64,000 nucleotides of DNA from Anthopleura xanthogrammica (taxonomy: Eukaryota > Cnidaria > Anthozoa > Actiniaria > Actiniidae), in assembly GCA_964019055.1 (NCBI GenBank), contig OZ025208.1:17692228-17756227 (forward strand). The letters run 5' to 3'. The translations under genes and the position numbers were made by a program. Positions 11,396 to 36,760 of the stretch are shown here, in pieces. Numbering within the stretch: position 1 is the first letter of the stretch; the number at the start of each line of letters is the position of its first letter. The notes under the pieces are model-generated. The model did no database searches. It was not told the DNA's origin and worked only from the letters and a program-made list of their open reading frames with translations.

Positions 11396-11706
11396 TTCTT
11401 GAGAAAACTGAGGCTGTCCAATTACTAGTAATTGGATAGTTTTTCTCAGCCAATCCAAACTCGAGTAAAACAATAGCAATTACCTTTCAACCAATCAGCG
11501 CGCAGCTTATGCTTGTCGGCTTTGTTTACTTTGTCCTGAATTAAAGATGGCGGATCGACGCAGAAGAAAATCCATCTTTGTTTTTAACGATGCTTTAGTC
11601 AACAATTATGAGAATTATGAAAATTCCTTTGGCAGTTCTCGGAATTTTTTTCATCCAATTATTTCCAAATCGGGCAGCATGTAGTTCTATTACCTATATT
11701 TTATCA

Positions 11707-11780
11707 AAAAAACAAACGCAAAGAGATTACTACGTAATACGTTTCGACATCGTAGTAATCTCTTTGCGTTTGTTTTTCTT
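11707..11780. repeat. Hairpin
   Basis: The arms AACGCAAAGAGATTACTACG and complement are separated by about 14 bases. The hairpin would form readily in single-stranded DNA or RNA. Its origin is unknown. Confidence 0.75.
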
Positions 11781-11809
11781 ACAAATTTTATATCAAAGTT
11801 TAGACTCAT

Positions 11810-11875
11810 CAATAATAATAGTAATAATGATAATAATAAAAAGAATTTATAATAATGATAATAATTTATAATATA

Positions 11876-11907
<32 letters not shown>

Positions 11908-11982
11908 TAATTTATAGTAATAATTTATAGTAATAATTTATAATTATAATAATAATTTATAGTTATAATAATTTATAATATA

Positions 11983-12020
<38 letters not shown>

Positions 12021-12110
12021 TAATTTATAGTAATAATTTATAATTATAATAATAATTTATAGTTATAATAATTTATAATATTAATAATAATAATAATTTA
12101 TTATAATCTC
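11810..12110 (+). repeat. Degenerate AAT-rich array with an internal duplication
   Basis: AATAAT runs are interspersed with TTTATAGTAATAA and TTTATAATATAAA patches. A roughly 115-base pattern occurs twice (about 11870-11985 and 11985-12100). Confidence 0.85.
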
Positions 12111-12285
12111 CCTGCAATTAGCTTTTAACATAATCTAAAAGTGTTTATTTTCATTTTTTATTTCACTCTGAATTTCTTTCTTTTTTTCTTTATTTCTTCA
12201 TCCATCCGTCCGTGTTTGTTTTTTCACTATAATTTTTTTTTTTTTTTAAATACTTGTAAATTTTTTTTAGCATCGAAGGCTCGTC

Positions 12286-15200
12286 ATGCAGCGAGTGATA
12301 TTATTGCTGATGCACATTTGCATTATTCACGGATGTGACAAGTTCAGCTTTATCAAAGAACAAGATGTAGAATTCAAAGACCACGTGATAACAACCATGA
12401 CCACACTCTATGTCGAGACATGCTGGGATAAATGTGTATGGATAATGAATTGTTTCTCCATCAATGCTCGCAACACCAGTTTTGGAACGGTTGAATGTGA
12501 TCTGAACAACTCCAGCAAGAAAGCGAGTCCAGGAAGCCTGGTACCAACACAGGGATCCCAGTACTATCAGATGGGGGTGAGTGCAACAAACTGTTTTCAG
12601 TCTCCAGGCTGGAGAAAGAGAGTGAGTTTTTGTACTTATTATTGTTATTATTATTAACACTACTTCTGTTAGGACACGAAAGAATGTGACAGAATTGGAT
12701 GTACGGTTATCAAAGAAGGTAAGTAACACCAGTCTCTAATATCTGTACCTGATTATTACTGGGCTGCCGATTTCTTGGAGGTTTTTCGATCTACATTCGG
12801 GCATCTGAAATAGCGGAACATTGTAGTCTTGTCTCCAAAGTTTCTATAGCCCAAACTGCCCTTCGTCGAGAAAGGTCTTGAATCGATTAGATTCCAATCC
12901 TCTCTCAATCAGTTTGGGCTATGGAAACAAGCCTGATCTACCCTTCTAAACGAATTGTCAGTGTCCTTATTGCGCATGCGTTTCAAGAAATGCTTTATTG
13001 TTCTGTCCTAAATGACTAAGAACAATAGCAGTGATTGTAATCACTTAAAAGTATGATAACCATGAAAAGTCACTCGTGACTCCGCTAGCATGAGTAAAAT
13101 ATAGAACACAATCGGAAATGTTTTGTAGAGCTTTTGTAAAGAGACAAAACTCACTACACTACCCCCACTGGATTACTGAGCGTCTTTCAGTAAATGCTTA
13201 AAAAAATCTGCATTTCTTCTCTTCGTATCAAAAGCATAACAAAATCTTTGTTCACTATCGAAAACTCTTTACTCTGTTGTAAGATAGTTGCATGATTTTA
13301 CGTCAATTTCAGCGAAAGATTTTCAAGTTTGAAGTTTTGACTCTCCCTACCCCCACCTAAACATTTTTGTTTCATAATCCATACTCGGAAAGCATTTGTG
13401 TAGAACCAGTGAACATGAAAATTCAAATTTCGCGCTGCATGCATTGCTTGATACGCAGACGTAGTGACGTAGTGACGTAGTGACGTAGTGACGTAGTGAC
13501 GTAGTGACGTAGTGACGTAGTGACGTAGTGACGTAGTGACGTAGTGACGTAGTGACGTAGTGACGTAGTGACGTAGTGACGTAGTGACGTAGTGACGTAG
13601 TGACGTAGTGACGTAGTGACGTAGTGACGTAGTGACGTAGTGACGTAGTGACGTAGTGACGTAGTGACGTAGTGACGTAGTGACGTAGTGACGTAGTGAC
13701 GTAGTGACGTAGTGACGTAGTGACGTAGTGACGTAGTGACGTAGTGACGTATGACATTGTTTTTATGCATTCAGATTTGGGTGGCGGATGGTATCGCATT
13801 AATGATGCTGCTGTGAAGATGATCCATGAAAACAAAACCTGGATCGATGCACGAGCCCACTGTCAGTCCCAAGGAGCTGATCTGGCTTCTATGAAAACAA
13901 ATTATGAAAATCTATTCATTATAGATTTGTTTTTGAAAAGTATGACGTCAAAAGGCAATAAGACAGGTATGTGGATTTTTGTAAACTTACCAGGCAACCA
14001 ACCGACTGATTACTCCATCAACCGTTCGAGCGAACTTTACTTCCAAAATTAAAGTACTAACAGAACTATCCAACCAACAAACCCCTCAACTTCACCCATC
14101 AAAACTAACTTGCAAACTGGCCAAACATCCCGCATTAACTAACTTGGTGACTATGACGTCTATGCAGTAATGAATTGTAAATTGTTAACATTGAAGACGA
14201 TTTTTTTTGCAGCACTAGGAGTAAAAGATTTACCAGGCTTATTGAAGTACTGGGCACTTGAAGAAACAGATGGAGACGTCGAGTAAGTAGTTGAGTGAAG
14301 AAGAAAATCTAAAATGACATGCATAAGTCAACAACAAAACAATAGCTGTTATTACGGATACATGCAAATGAGATGCAAATGAGATATTCTGTTTTAAGAA
14401 TCATACAAGTGAGGCTATCAGGTCGATACAATGCTTGTTGTGTCATTTGCATCTCATTTGAATACATCCGTAATAACAGCTATTAAACAGTGACCTGCAG
14501 GGGCATAGCAAGGACCCAGGATCTGGGGGGGAGGCACCTAGAATAAAAACTAATTACCAAAAGTTTGGGGTACACGTGCGCGCCCCCTCCCTACGCCGGT
14601 GGCATTGACTTCAACCATCAAATAAAAAAAGCTTGACCCGAAAATGTTAAGGGGGCCATCACCACCCTTCTCTCCCACCCCCCTCCCCCCCCCCCCCCCC
14701 CCCTCGCTACGCCACTGGTGACCTGTATATAAGGCATTTAAGTTCTGATTGATAATGAATATCTTGTGCTACCAAATGAATTTACATTTTGTTAGGCTGT
14801 AAACGAAGACATTTTTATTGTTCCATAGGCTGAAGGGAACTCCTACTCCAAGGTACGAAGTGGTCGACGGAGAAAAAGCACTTTACTTACCTGGATTCAG
14901 AGGCTACGCAGAAGTCCCGGCAGTCGTGATGAATCTCGAGGGATACACGTTCATGTTGTGGATCAAGCCTGCCAACCAGAGTATAGTAACAAAGGAATAT
15001 GTTTACAGTGATTGGAGTGATCTACGGATCCGGAGGTTTTACTTAAGATTAGTTAGGACCAAACAAGGTGTATATCTAAGAACAAAGGAACAGGACAGGA
15101 GTATAAAGGATGCCTATTACGCAAAGTAAGTGAATACGTGTTATTATTGCCTCGGCACGAAGGAACCAAACTCGATCCCCTACAATAAGGAATTGGTAGA

Positions 15201-17126
15201 TATATGAAAATCCTAAAACCCTGATTATGATTTATATAGTGCCCTTTCTATGTGAATATAATCAAAGGCCCTTTACAATCGTAAGACATCGTTGACATTT
15301 TTCTATGGGTCCTTGTAGTAAGTTTTTTTCTTCTTAAAAACGGATAAAGATAATGGTATATCCAAATTTTGAAATAAAATAGGAATATAAATCTATGATA
15401 AAGTAATTTTGGCCATAAACAACATGCTAAATCTCATGTATGGTGCCTGTACCATCGGAATTGCAAATTTTGGTGATTTTCCAAAGTCAAGTGGCAGTTT
15501 TTAGTTAAAAAAATCTTCCAAAAACCTTGCAAAGACTGGCCTAGAAATTTACCTTCAGTGCTTCCAGTTGTGTTTCAAGAAAAAACATCGAATTGTTTGT
15601 CATTCAATTGACCAATAGAAAGCTTTTATTTTTACACCTGCCACTTTTTAGCCAATGAACTGAATAGTTATAGATTCTGGGATGACGTGTTTGTCTGCCA
15701 TGGATTTCAGTCACGCTTTCGTATTTGAAAGTAAAAAAACGTCGAAAAATACATGTTAGCCACATATTTGTGGTAAAGAACAAATTGAAGTCACTTTTCT
15801 ATGGTCTTTACTCTTTAAGCAGTTTATGTGAATGCAAATGTGACTTAAAAATTTGGAGAGCAAAACAGTAGATTCCAATTCTCAGGAGATTAAAATTCTT
15901 TTGTTTTACCCTCCAAATTGAGCTGCATTCCCACGTGCTGCAAGGGGTCTATTCACCACCTGCTTAGCCTTTTTATTCTGATGAAGGTTGCCGAGTGACA
16001 ACCCAAAATTCAGTTTAACATTTTATTATGTCAGTTTCAAAATCTTTTTTATTCAACATGTCTACTGATCGCCCCAAATGCATTCTTCTAGTATTTTCTT
16101 GGTTTCCTCAGTTGCCGTTATGTTGGGAAGACGTTTTGAGCTAGCTTCTAATATAACTACTCTAATGATGTGTGTGTATATATCTAACTATATACTATTT
16201 CATAAATCGTATTGCTAATCAGCTGTCCTGTTTGTAATTGATTGTTTAGTATTGACATGAACGGTTGGAACCACATCGCTGTCACTTGGAACAAGACTGT
16301 AGGAAAGGTCAGGATTACGGTGAACGGGACAGAGAAGGTCGAGAAGGATTATGTGCCCATCCTACCTACAACCAACACAATCTACCACCTTGGTGTTCTT
16401 GGGGAGGAGACACCTAAAGTCGCCGATAACAATGCATTCCATGGTCACATGAGACAACTGATGGTCTTCAATAACAGTATGACTGATCAGGAGATACAGG
16501 CAGCCATGAGTAAGTGTTTGTCTTTGATTGGGCTTGAATGTTGTGCATACTTTTGAATTCGGCGTGAGGGGTTCCCATTTGCAAAGAGAAGAATTAAGAC
16601 GGATCGGCAAACAGACAAACAGGAAGTTGGGTTTTCAAAACCTGCAGTCAATATATTCCCCCTACAAAGTAACTCCTTGCTGTTTGCAGGGTGATCTTTT
16701 TTATGAAAAAAAAAAAATGATTTTACCTTTTATAGTAAATGTACTGAAAGAAAATATATCCAAGCACGAGTAACAGAAGATAAAGCACCCTGTATGTTCA
16801 GACATGGCCGGCACGGCACGGCACGGCACGGCACGGCTAGTCTGTGCTGAATCGTGTTTGACCAGTCACACGACTTCCCCCATTATTTTTGTTCCACAGA
16901 TCATAGACAACAAGGATTTTGGATTGGTCTCAATGCCCTCAATGATACCAGCACCTTCAAGTGGAGTGATGGAACGAACACTAAAACCATGGTACCACCT
17001 GATCAGTTTAAAGATAGTCCTACCTCTTATTGGCCAAGATGTGCCGCAGTTGCAAGGGACGGCAAGTGGATGGTCAAAATCTGTAACGATTTGAGTTACT
17101 TTGTTTGTAGCAAACCATTCCCCTAA
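12286..17126 (+). CDS. Secreted PAN - C-type lectin protein with a LamG-like domain nested in the lectin domain
   Basis: Seven exons give a 475-residue product: 12286-12621, 12673-12718, 13775-13966, 14213-14282, 14829-15125, 16250-16509 and 16900-17126. All junctions are GT/AG and every phase fits (total 1428 bases). Residues 1-16 are a hydrophobic signal peptide (MQRVILLLMHICIIHG). Exons 1-2 form a PAN/Apple-like domain with CWDKC and CFSIN cysteines. Exon 3 is the first half of a C-type lectin domain (WIDARAHCQSQGADLASM). Exons 4-6 encode a LamG/pentraxin-like domain of about 209 residues. Exon 7 resumes the lectin with FWIGLN, WSDGT, CAAV and FVC. The EPN/QPD and WND calcium-site motifs are absent, so calcium-dependent sugar binding is doubtful. 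Skipping exons 4-6 would keep frame and restore an uninterrupted lectin domain. Likely an extracellular recognition or matrix protein. An AATAAA near 17534 may be the poly(A) signal. Confidence 0.87.
12815..12945. repeat. Imperfect inverted repeat in lectin intron 2
   Basis: A segment with TTTCTATAGCCCAAACTG is mirrored by CAGTTTGGGCTATGGAAAC about 80 bases later. It looks like a small foldback element inside intron 2 (12719-13774). Confidence 0.6.
13458..13752 (+). repeat. GACGTAGT octamer array, about 37 copies, ending 20 bases before a splice acceptor
   Basis: Perfect tandem copies of an 8-base unit fill 13458-13752. Each contains TGACGT, the half-site of a CRE (TGACGTCA). The array ends just before the acceptor of lectin exon 3 (AG at 13773-13774), where the branch point and polypyrimidine tract should lie. 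Because 8 is not a multiple of 3, all frames spell the same peptide pattern, which explains the spurious long ORFs here. Confidence 0.97.
14335..14485. mobile_element. Foldback element in lectin intron 4 (right copy only)
   Basis: The left arm with AATAGCTGTTATTACGGATA and ATGCAAATGAGAT is mirrored by CATTTGCATCTCATTTG and its ending TAATAACAGCTATT. It is absent from the left paralogue at the same intron position. Confidence 0.78.
14498..14717. mobile_element. hAT-like MITE with 8-bp target-site duplication
   Basis: The ends CAGGGGCATAGCAAGG and CCTCGCTACGCCACTG are imperfect terminal inverted repeats. They are flanked by perfect 8-base direct repeats GTGACCTG at 14490-14497 and 14718-14725. 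An 8-bp duplication and CAGGG-type ends are hallmarks of hAT transposons. The 220-base element is non-coding and carries a long C-run near its right end. The left paralogue lacks it. Confidence 0.85.
15850..15952. mobile_element. Partly deleted M2 foldback element (duplicate of the one at 5724)
   Basis: The right arm, ending GCTGCAAGGGGTCTATT, is intact, but the left arm is largely lost compared with 5724-5861. The former hairpin is therefore broken in this paralogue. Confidence 0.75.
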
Positions 17127-17159
17127 GGTCACTGTCTACCAAAAGCAGATCTCAAAGTC

Positions 17160-17265
17160 ACACTCCATTGCCTTCAAACAATTATTTCAAGTCTAGGCCT
17201 TTTGGTCTAACAATACATTATGGGGGGTGGACTGTAACTCTGATATCTGCTATTTATGAATCAGT
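17160..17265 (+). mobile_element. Element M3 in the right lectin 3' UTR region
   Basis: Same sequence as 7090-7195, carried by the duplication; related to the inverted-repeat element at 47155-47308. Confidence 0.6.
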
Positions 17266-17869
17266 AGCTAAAGTGGCACCAAAGTTTTATTAGATCCTTT
17301 CCATGCTACTGCGACCTCCATAACGTCTAGTAGACGTCGGAGAGTTTGGCTTCTTTCAGTTACAAAATATTATCAATTTGATGAACGGAATCCAAACACC
17401 AGAAAACGTGCATGTTGTCGGCATGCGTGGAGTGGGCTGGGTCACAGAAACATGGAAAGAAACCACACAATTAACAAGCTAAATTTAAATTATAAATCTC
17501 TTTTGCAACAATTTTGCGACGAAACAGTTAGAAATAAATACTCGATATCGATTTACATTTTATTTGAAGCGACTCGATCCGCGAAAACACCTGCCTTCCT
17601 TTGATGGTGAATCGGTTCTGAAATCAGGTATCTATAGAGATATATATGCGTTTTTGATATGTGTCAGAATTTTGACTTGCTTGACAGAAAAACCATGAAA
17701 CATTTTTTTTACCATAACTATGAAATTTCTCGCGCGCTGATTGGCCGAGAGCCGTGGTAAATGAGAGGACATACCGATAAATGACGAGTCGCTCGCGCAA
17801 GGAGCAAGCGCGCGCTTTAAACGGTTTTTTCTTTCAAACTTTTTCTTCGTTTTTGGATCTTTGTTGCGG

Positions 17870-18070
17870 TAAAAAAAACAAATTTCCGATAGTTTTGCGT
17901 GGTATGTCCTCTAATTTACCACCATATAACGTCAAAAGTCGCTCAAAATTAGTTATGTATCCACTCGGCTACTCCTCGTGAGTACATAACATTTTGACCA
18001 ACTTTTGACGTCATATCGTGGTAAATAAGAGGACATACCACTCTAAACCATCGGAAATTTGTCAAATTTT
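17870..18070. mobile_element. Foldback element
   Basis: The left arm, with ATTTCCGATAGTTTTGCGTG and GGTATGTCCTCTAATTTACC, is mirrored by GGTAAATAAGAGGACATACC and ATCGGAAATTTG. GGTAAATGAGAGGACATACC also occurs at about 17756, so a third partial arm lies upstream. Confidence 0.78.
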
Positions 18071-19057
18071 ATTTTATCCGCGTATCGTAGGATATGGTTT
18101 CTTTAGCTTTTCCTAAAAACCAATTCGACAAAGCATGACAGAACACAGTGTCGTTTTCATCCAATGCATGCTATCTCTATTCAGGGTATCTTCGGTGCGC
18201 AGCTTAGCAACTAAGTTTCAGTTCATCATGTTCTTCACGTTCTTAGAGACTCAGATACATAATTGATTGCATGTACTCTGTACCAGGGTCTTGTTTAAAT
18301 ATTGTTAGCTGTACTTGTATATTAGTGTGTTTCCATCTTTTGTAGTACAAAAATACTAAATAATAGATTGGATCAGCACTGAAGTACAATTAAGCTACAA
18401 GTAAGCTGATTCATAATCTTTTTAACACTTTTTAAAATGCCAGGATACGGATTTTATTGTTTTGAAAACAACTTCACTTGAAATGTGCCACGAACTTTCA
18501 ATGACTATAACCTTGCATTTTTTTTTTCAAATAAAGAAATAGAAATTTCTCTATTGGTTCTCGTTTACTCGCACTGTATGTATTTATCAATTTTAGCAGA
18601 ATTTAACAGCCTTTTCTAAATGTAAAAAAAAGGTGAGGCCCATCTGGAACGGAAAATAGGTCATTATATCCAAATATTTTCCTAACAGCTTAACAGCCTA
18701 ACAACTTAACAGCTTTATAATCATGGTGCTTAATTCTTACACTCTCATTACTTGGTCATTAAAAATGAATGAAGTTTGCTTATATCAAAGCTATCGATGT
18801 CTTTAAACCATTCTTATCACGTGAGTTATGGACTCCTGCAGTTAGGGTTTACGTCTTTCTTCTGAACCTCATCTTTGATTGCGAGTTTATAGGCAGGACT
18901 TGATTTTGGGCCGCCATTAACATTCCTTCTGTTTCTTTCTTTAAATCTCCAAATTGTAAACATTGCCATGTTTCTTTCATATCTGCTGTTGTTTTCATTG
19001 TCGGATGAAGCTAAGGTGTTTTCTTCAACCACTGCTTAGCTTGCAAGATTGCATTTT

Positions 19058-19058
19058 T

Positions 19059-19105
<47 letters not shown>

Positions 19106-19142
19106 GATCATGATCATCATCATCATCATCATTATCATCATT

Positions 19143-19174
<32 letters not shown>

Positions 19175-19212
19175 TATCATCATCATCATTATCATCATCA
19201 TCATCATCATTT
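19058..19212 (+). repeat. (ATC)n microsatellite
   Basis: About 50 ATC units with occasional ATG and ATT interruptions. The poly-His and poly-Asp frames over it are not genes. Confidence 0.96.
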
Positions 19213-19440
19213 TCATATATACATATATATAGTTTCATATTGATATTGATACCAAAATCACTACAAATGATTCAAAATATACATATTAATAGATTAAGAT
19301 AAAATACAGCTATATATGCGTATAAAATCAAATATTCATAAAATATACTTTAAAATATTATAATGTATTATAAGTAGTTATAAAAACTAGAAACCGAAAA
19401 AAGATATATATAAAAGCAATACTTAGAAACCTCATAAAAA

Positions 19441-19820
19441 ACCTCAGCAACATTAGCATTCAGGCTAAAGTCCTCTAGAAAATCATTGTTCTTACGAAAA
19501 GGAGTTCTCGACCCTCTGATGCACATATGTACTGAACCTCAGCAACATTAGCATTCAGACTAAAGTCCTCTAGAAAATCATTGTTCTTACGAAAAGGAGT
19601 TCTCGACCCTCTGATGCACATATGTACTGAACCTCAGCAACATTAGCATTCAGACTAAAGTCCTCTAGAAAATCATTATTCTTACGAAAAGGAGTTCTCG
19701 ACCCTCTGATGCACATATGTACTGAACCTCAGCAACATTAGCATTCAGACTAAAGTCCTCTAGAAAATCATTGTTCTTACGAAAAGGAGCTCTCGACCCT
19801 CTGATGCACATATGTACTGA
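19441..19820 (+). repeat. 95-bp tandem repeat, 4 copies
   Basis: Exact 95-base periodicity (starts at 19441, 19536, 19631 and 19726). The units begin ACCTCAGCAACATTAGCATT and differ by only a few bases, so the array expanded recently or is kept homogeneous. Confidence 0.95.
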
Positions 19821-20284
19821 TCTAAGAAGTTCGAAAGATAAACGAGTTCTTATCCACGAGATAATGGTGGCGTATGTCTCTCCAGTTTTCGTCTACCCAG
19901 GTTAGCTCGGATCGAGAAATTTGCAAGGGGGGGGGGGTGTTCGAAATGAAAAAGTGACGTTATAGTTACGTCATCAATAATCATGATCTGACTTATTTAA
20001 GGTACCAGGGGACCTTCGCAACCGATCTGTGTGCAAGTATATGTTTTCTTGACGCTAATTAAACACAGATTTCTACCGTGATGATAATTTTTTGATCAAA
20101 CTCATCAGTTCTTTAAAAGTGCGAGTTTTATCATTTTCATCTATTATTGATAGATTTAAAAAAATTTTTAAAAAAATTAAAAAAAATAATTAAATAAAAA
20201 TATGAAATGACATGAATTCTTACTAGATTACAGCGCTGGCAACAACTATACTAACCACGCGGTTACCAATCAGATGCGAGTTTA

Positions 20285-20484
20285 NNNNNNNNNNNNNNNN
20301 NNNNNNNNNNNNNNNNNNNNNNNNNNNNNNNNNNNNNNNNNNNNNNNNNNNNNNNNNNNNNNNNNNNNNNNNNNNNNNNNNNNNNNNNNNNNNNNNNNNN
20401 NNNNNNNNNNNNNNNNNNNNNNNNNNNNNNNNNNNNNNNNNNNNNNNNNNNNNNNNNNNNNNNNNNNNNNNNNNNNNNNNNNNN
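20285..20484. other. Assembly gap (200 N)
   Basis: A run of exactly 200 N bases, a common default for unknown-length scaffold gaps. Distances and continuity across it are unverified. Confidence 1.
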
Positions 20485-22475
20485 CGATCGTATTACATGC
20501 CGGCTGAGCCAAGCCTTGAAAGCTGCCAACAGAATCACCCACCAACTCCTTCAAAACGTCACACGGCTGCTGAACTTCCTTGATTTATGCGAGGATTTCC
20601 GATCCCCACAACAGTAATAAATTAAATTACTAATACACATGTCGCGAGAACTGTCCGTCTATTGGCCACATCGAGCTATGAATCATCATCACCCATTGAG
20701 GAGTGGCTTGTCTGTCTTGAATATTCAATTATCTTTGACTTGCCCGTTACTGGCGCAAGATCAAAACCAACCGCTCTAAAACACACCTAAAATGATTGCT
20801 CTCCCTCATTTCCTACGAAAATAAATTGGCACTTTTATTTCTGGCACCGCAGTAGATAGCCGGGATTAACATAATTATCTTCGGAGGTGACATTCGAATC
20901 CTGTATCTTGTATTCAAATCCAAACGAAATCTAATCGTTTTACGTGACCAAGATAAAAAACCAGAGAGTGAATCAATTTATTATTGTTTTTAATGGAAAT
21001 GGTTGAGTGTTTTCGATTTATGAACGGTGTAATGTAACTACAACCACAATATACTGATATTTCTAAATGAACAGTGTGTTTCTAATCGAATATGGGTGTT
21101 CTAGAAAACCCACGGTCGATTCTGCTGTTACCGGCAAAGTGACATTAAAAGCCATTAGTGTTTGGCCTTTGCTCCGGAATCACTCATTGGTAGCCTAGAA
21201 ATTTATTTAGCTTGGATGGAATTTATTTTCTAACCAACAGTATTATTGTCTGAATTTTCTCTCGCCTTTTTAGATGCGTTATTTTCTCGAATTGTGTCTA
21301 TTTTTCACGATATAATTTTTTATCGCTTGAACATTTAACGAGGTCACATCACACTGTCTTTCCCAATGCGTTATTATTACAGAAAACAAAGAATTTAAGT
21401 ATCGTTTAGGGAATACCAATCCTGATCTATATGATCCATAAAGCAACATACTTATCGTCTTACGCGTATTTATGGTAAGTCCCGCGGGATTCCTGTTAGT
21501 CACATATGACGAGCCTCGTTTGACCCGCGCCTTGTAAATATAATACTGCGTGAAAATATATTTGGACCAAAGCGTGAGCGTGGAAATTAAAGAGGCGAAA
21601 TATCTGTGTTTTGTTCTTGGAAGTACAAGTACAGGTAGGCCATTCGATATAGAATCGTACCCGTTTAGGTTTTATTTAAATTATTCATATCTTAGCAGGG
21701 TTGGCATTGTTGATATTATATTCATACAAATACTCGGTAAATTTGCATCTCTGTAGAATAATTACAATACATAGACATGTTTGGCGATTTGAAGCTGTGT
21801 TTGCTCGCTTAAAACACTCTCCCTCGACTAGTACTGACTTCAGTTCTCAATTTGGCCTGTTTTTCTACTCGTGGGTTCAGTGATTTCTTCAAAACCGATA
21901 GTTCAAACCTCGCGATGCAAGATAACGTTGATTTTGCAGTGTGTTGTGCTGGGAGTATACACCAACATTCGCTTGCATAAATTTGGAACTAGTAAGCAAG
22001 GGTGAGCTGTCTTGTTGATGATGTCATGTGCTCGGTATCTACTGTATGGTTTACTTGAAGCGTGTCAGTATTTGGACACAGAAGAACGATCAGTCAACGT
22101 GTAAACTCGTGTGGTTTTTAAAGCACTTAGCGAAGCCAAACCAACCTGAAACATATGTCTATCGGGCGTCGTTGAGAAAAGCCCAACCATGAAAAATACT
22201 GCACTTCTAATTTAATCGAAGACGGCAACCCTATAGACAGTCAAACGAGGACAATAACATAGAATATCTGCTCGTGTATTCAACATTCGAGGCTTGGAGA
22301 ATAGAAGTACTGTATGCTGTGAAAGCACTACAGCAAAGAGAATCAAAAACCTATTAAATTTACATCGAAGATTAGGATATTTGGTTTACATACCTACCAC
22401 GATCGAGGACTATATTATTTGGAATTTTTACTTCAATATTTGAAAGAATCGTTACAGTTTTCTTCTAAACCAAAG

Positions 22476-22947
22476 GTACGAACATCAATATTATTTTACT
22501 AGAATAATTATAATCGTCAAACACTACCCTAATCAGAATTTCCATGTTTTTAACGTGAATCGATGCTGACTTCCGGTGAGTATTTTTCGTCTACCATTTC
22601 GTGTACCATTTCATTGATTGATTTAAATCAGTGATCTAGAAATCTGCTTTTCGTTACAATGCTTTATCAGGAGCAACACAATCCACATTTTCTTCAGACA
22701 GAAAGAAGATTATTTGATTATTATTCATGTGTCGCGACTGGGTGTATAAAACGCTTTCTTCGTGAAATAATCTTTTTAAATCCTCATAGTTTTGTGTGAT
22801 AATCTTCTACTTTTATAGCCTGCTTCTTGACTTTTAACTCGAGGCTATCTGTATGTATTTTTAAGGTCGAGGGATTTCTACACTTACACCAGCATGTGTT
22901 ATTATATATAAATATTTCTTAGCGTTTTATTCTTCTTTTTTTTTCAG
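22476..22947 (+). other. Probable 5' UTR intron of the CKK gene
   Basis: A donor-like CAAAG/GTACGA at 22475-22476 and a strong acceptor (T-rich tract then CAG at 22945-22947) precede the coding exon. The exon after 22948 has an in-frame TAA at 23076-23078 before the first ATG at 23121, so this part is untranslated. Inferred from sequence only. Confidence 0.4.
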
Positions 22948-23120
22948 TGTTTTCATATACGAGAAAATTAACTCAGCTTGACGTCTTCCGATGAAACCTG
23001 CTGATCACTACCACCGTGGGCTCAGCTTAGGATGCAGTTTTCCCAGACTAAACCACAAAACCTAATCTGGTTCATTAATCTATATTACGGAGTGCGTTAT
23101 TTTTAATAATATTGTCAAGC

Positions 23121-36760
<13,640 letters not shown>

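Larger units (their letters stand above)
7564..12285. other. Spacer between the lectin paralogues: repeats, no gene seen
   Basis: I see no coding exon here. The stretch holds a hairpin element (7570-7683), a 57-bp minisatellite (9815-10375), a long foldback (10965-11273), ATT and AAT microsatellites (11336-11395 and about 11810-12110) and a short hairpin (11707-11780). Frames of 60 to 95 codons around 7867-8660 and 11608-11871 lack domain signatures and look like chance. Confidence 0.6.
14141..17632 (+). repeat. Right copy of the ~3.5 kb segmental duplication
   Basis: Homologous in order and orientation to 3971-7563. It starts in lectin intron 3, 72 bases before exon 4, and runs past the gene end to about 17632. 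It has a 436-base addition in intron 4 (14290-14725: a hairpin plus a hAT-like element) and lacks the two intron insertions of the left copy. Confidence 0.9.
17633..22475. other. Spacer upstream of the CKK gene: repeats and gap
   Basis: No coding exon is supported. The stretch contains a large hairpin (17870-18070), an ATC microsatellite, a 4 x 95-bp tandem repeat and an N gap. The part from about 21900 to 22475 is probably promoter and untranslated exon of the downstream gene, judging by the donor-like CAAAG/GTACGA at 22475. Confidence 0.5.

Noticed and set aside
13347..13835. Open frame with repeated LRHYVTTS
   Set aside because: A product of the 8-base GACGTAGT array, which by its length reads the same in each frame; it lies on the strand opposite the lectin gene.
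19011..19243. Poly-His, poly-Asp and poly-Met frames
   Set aside because: Translations of the ATC microsatellite.
20900..23078. Missing CH-domain exon of the CAMSAP-like gene
   Set aside because: I looked for a calponin-homology-like frame upstream of 23121 on the plus strand and found none; an in-frame stop lies at 23076. An exon in the N gap or farther upstream cannot be excluded.
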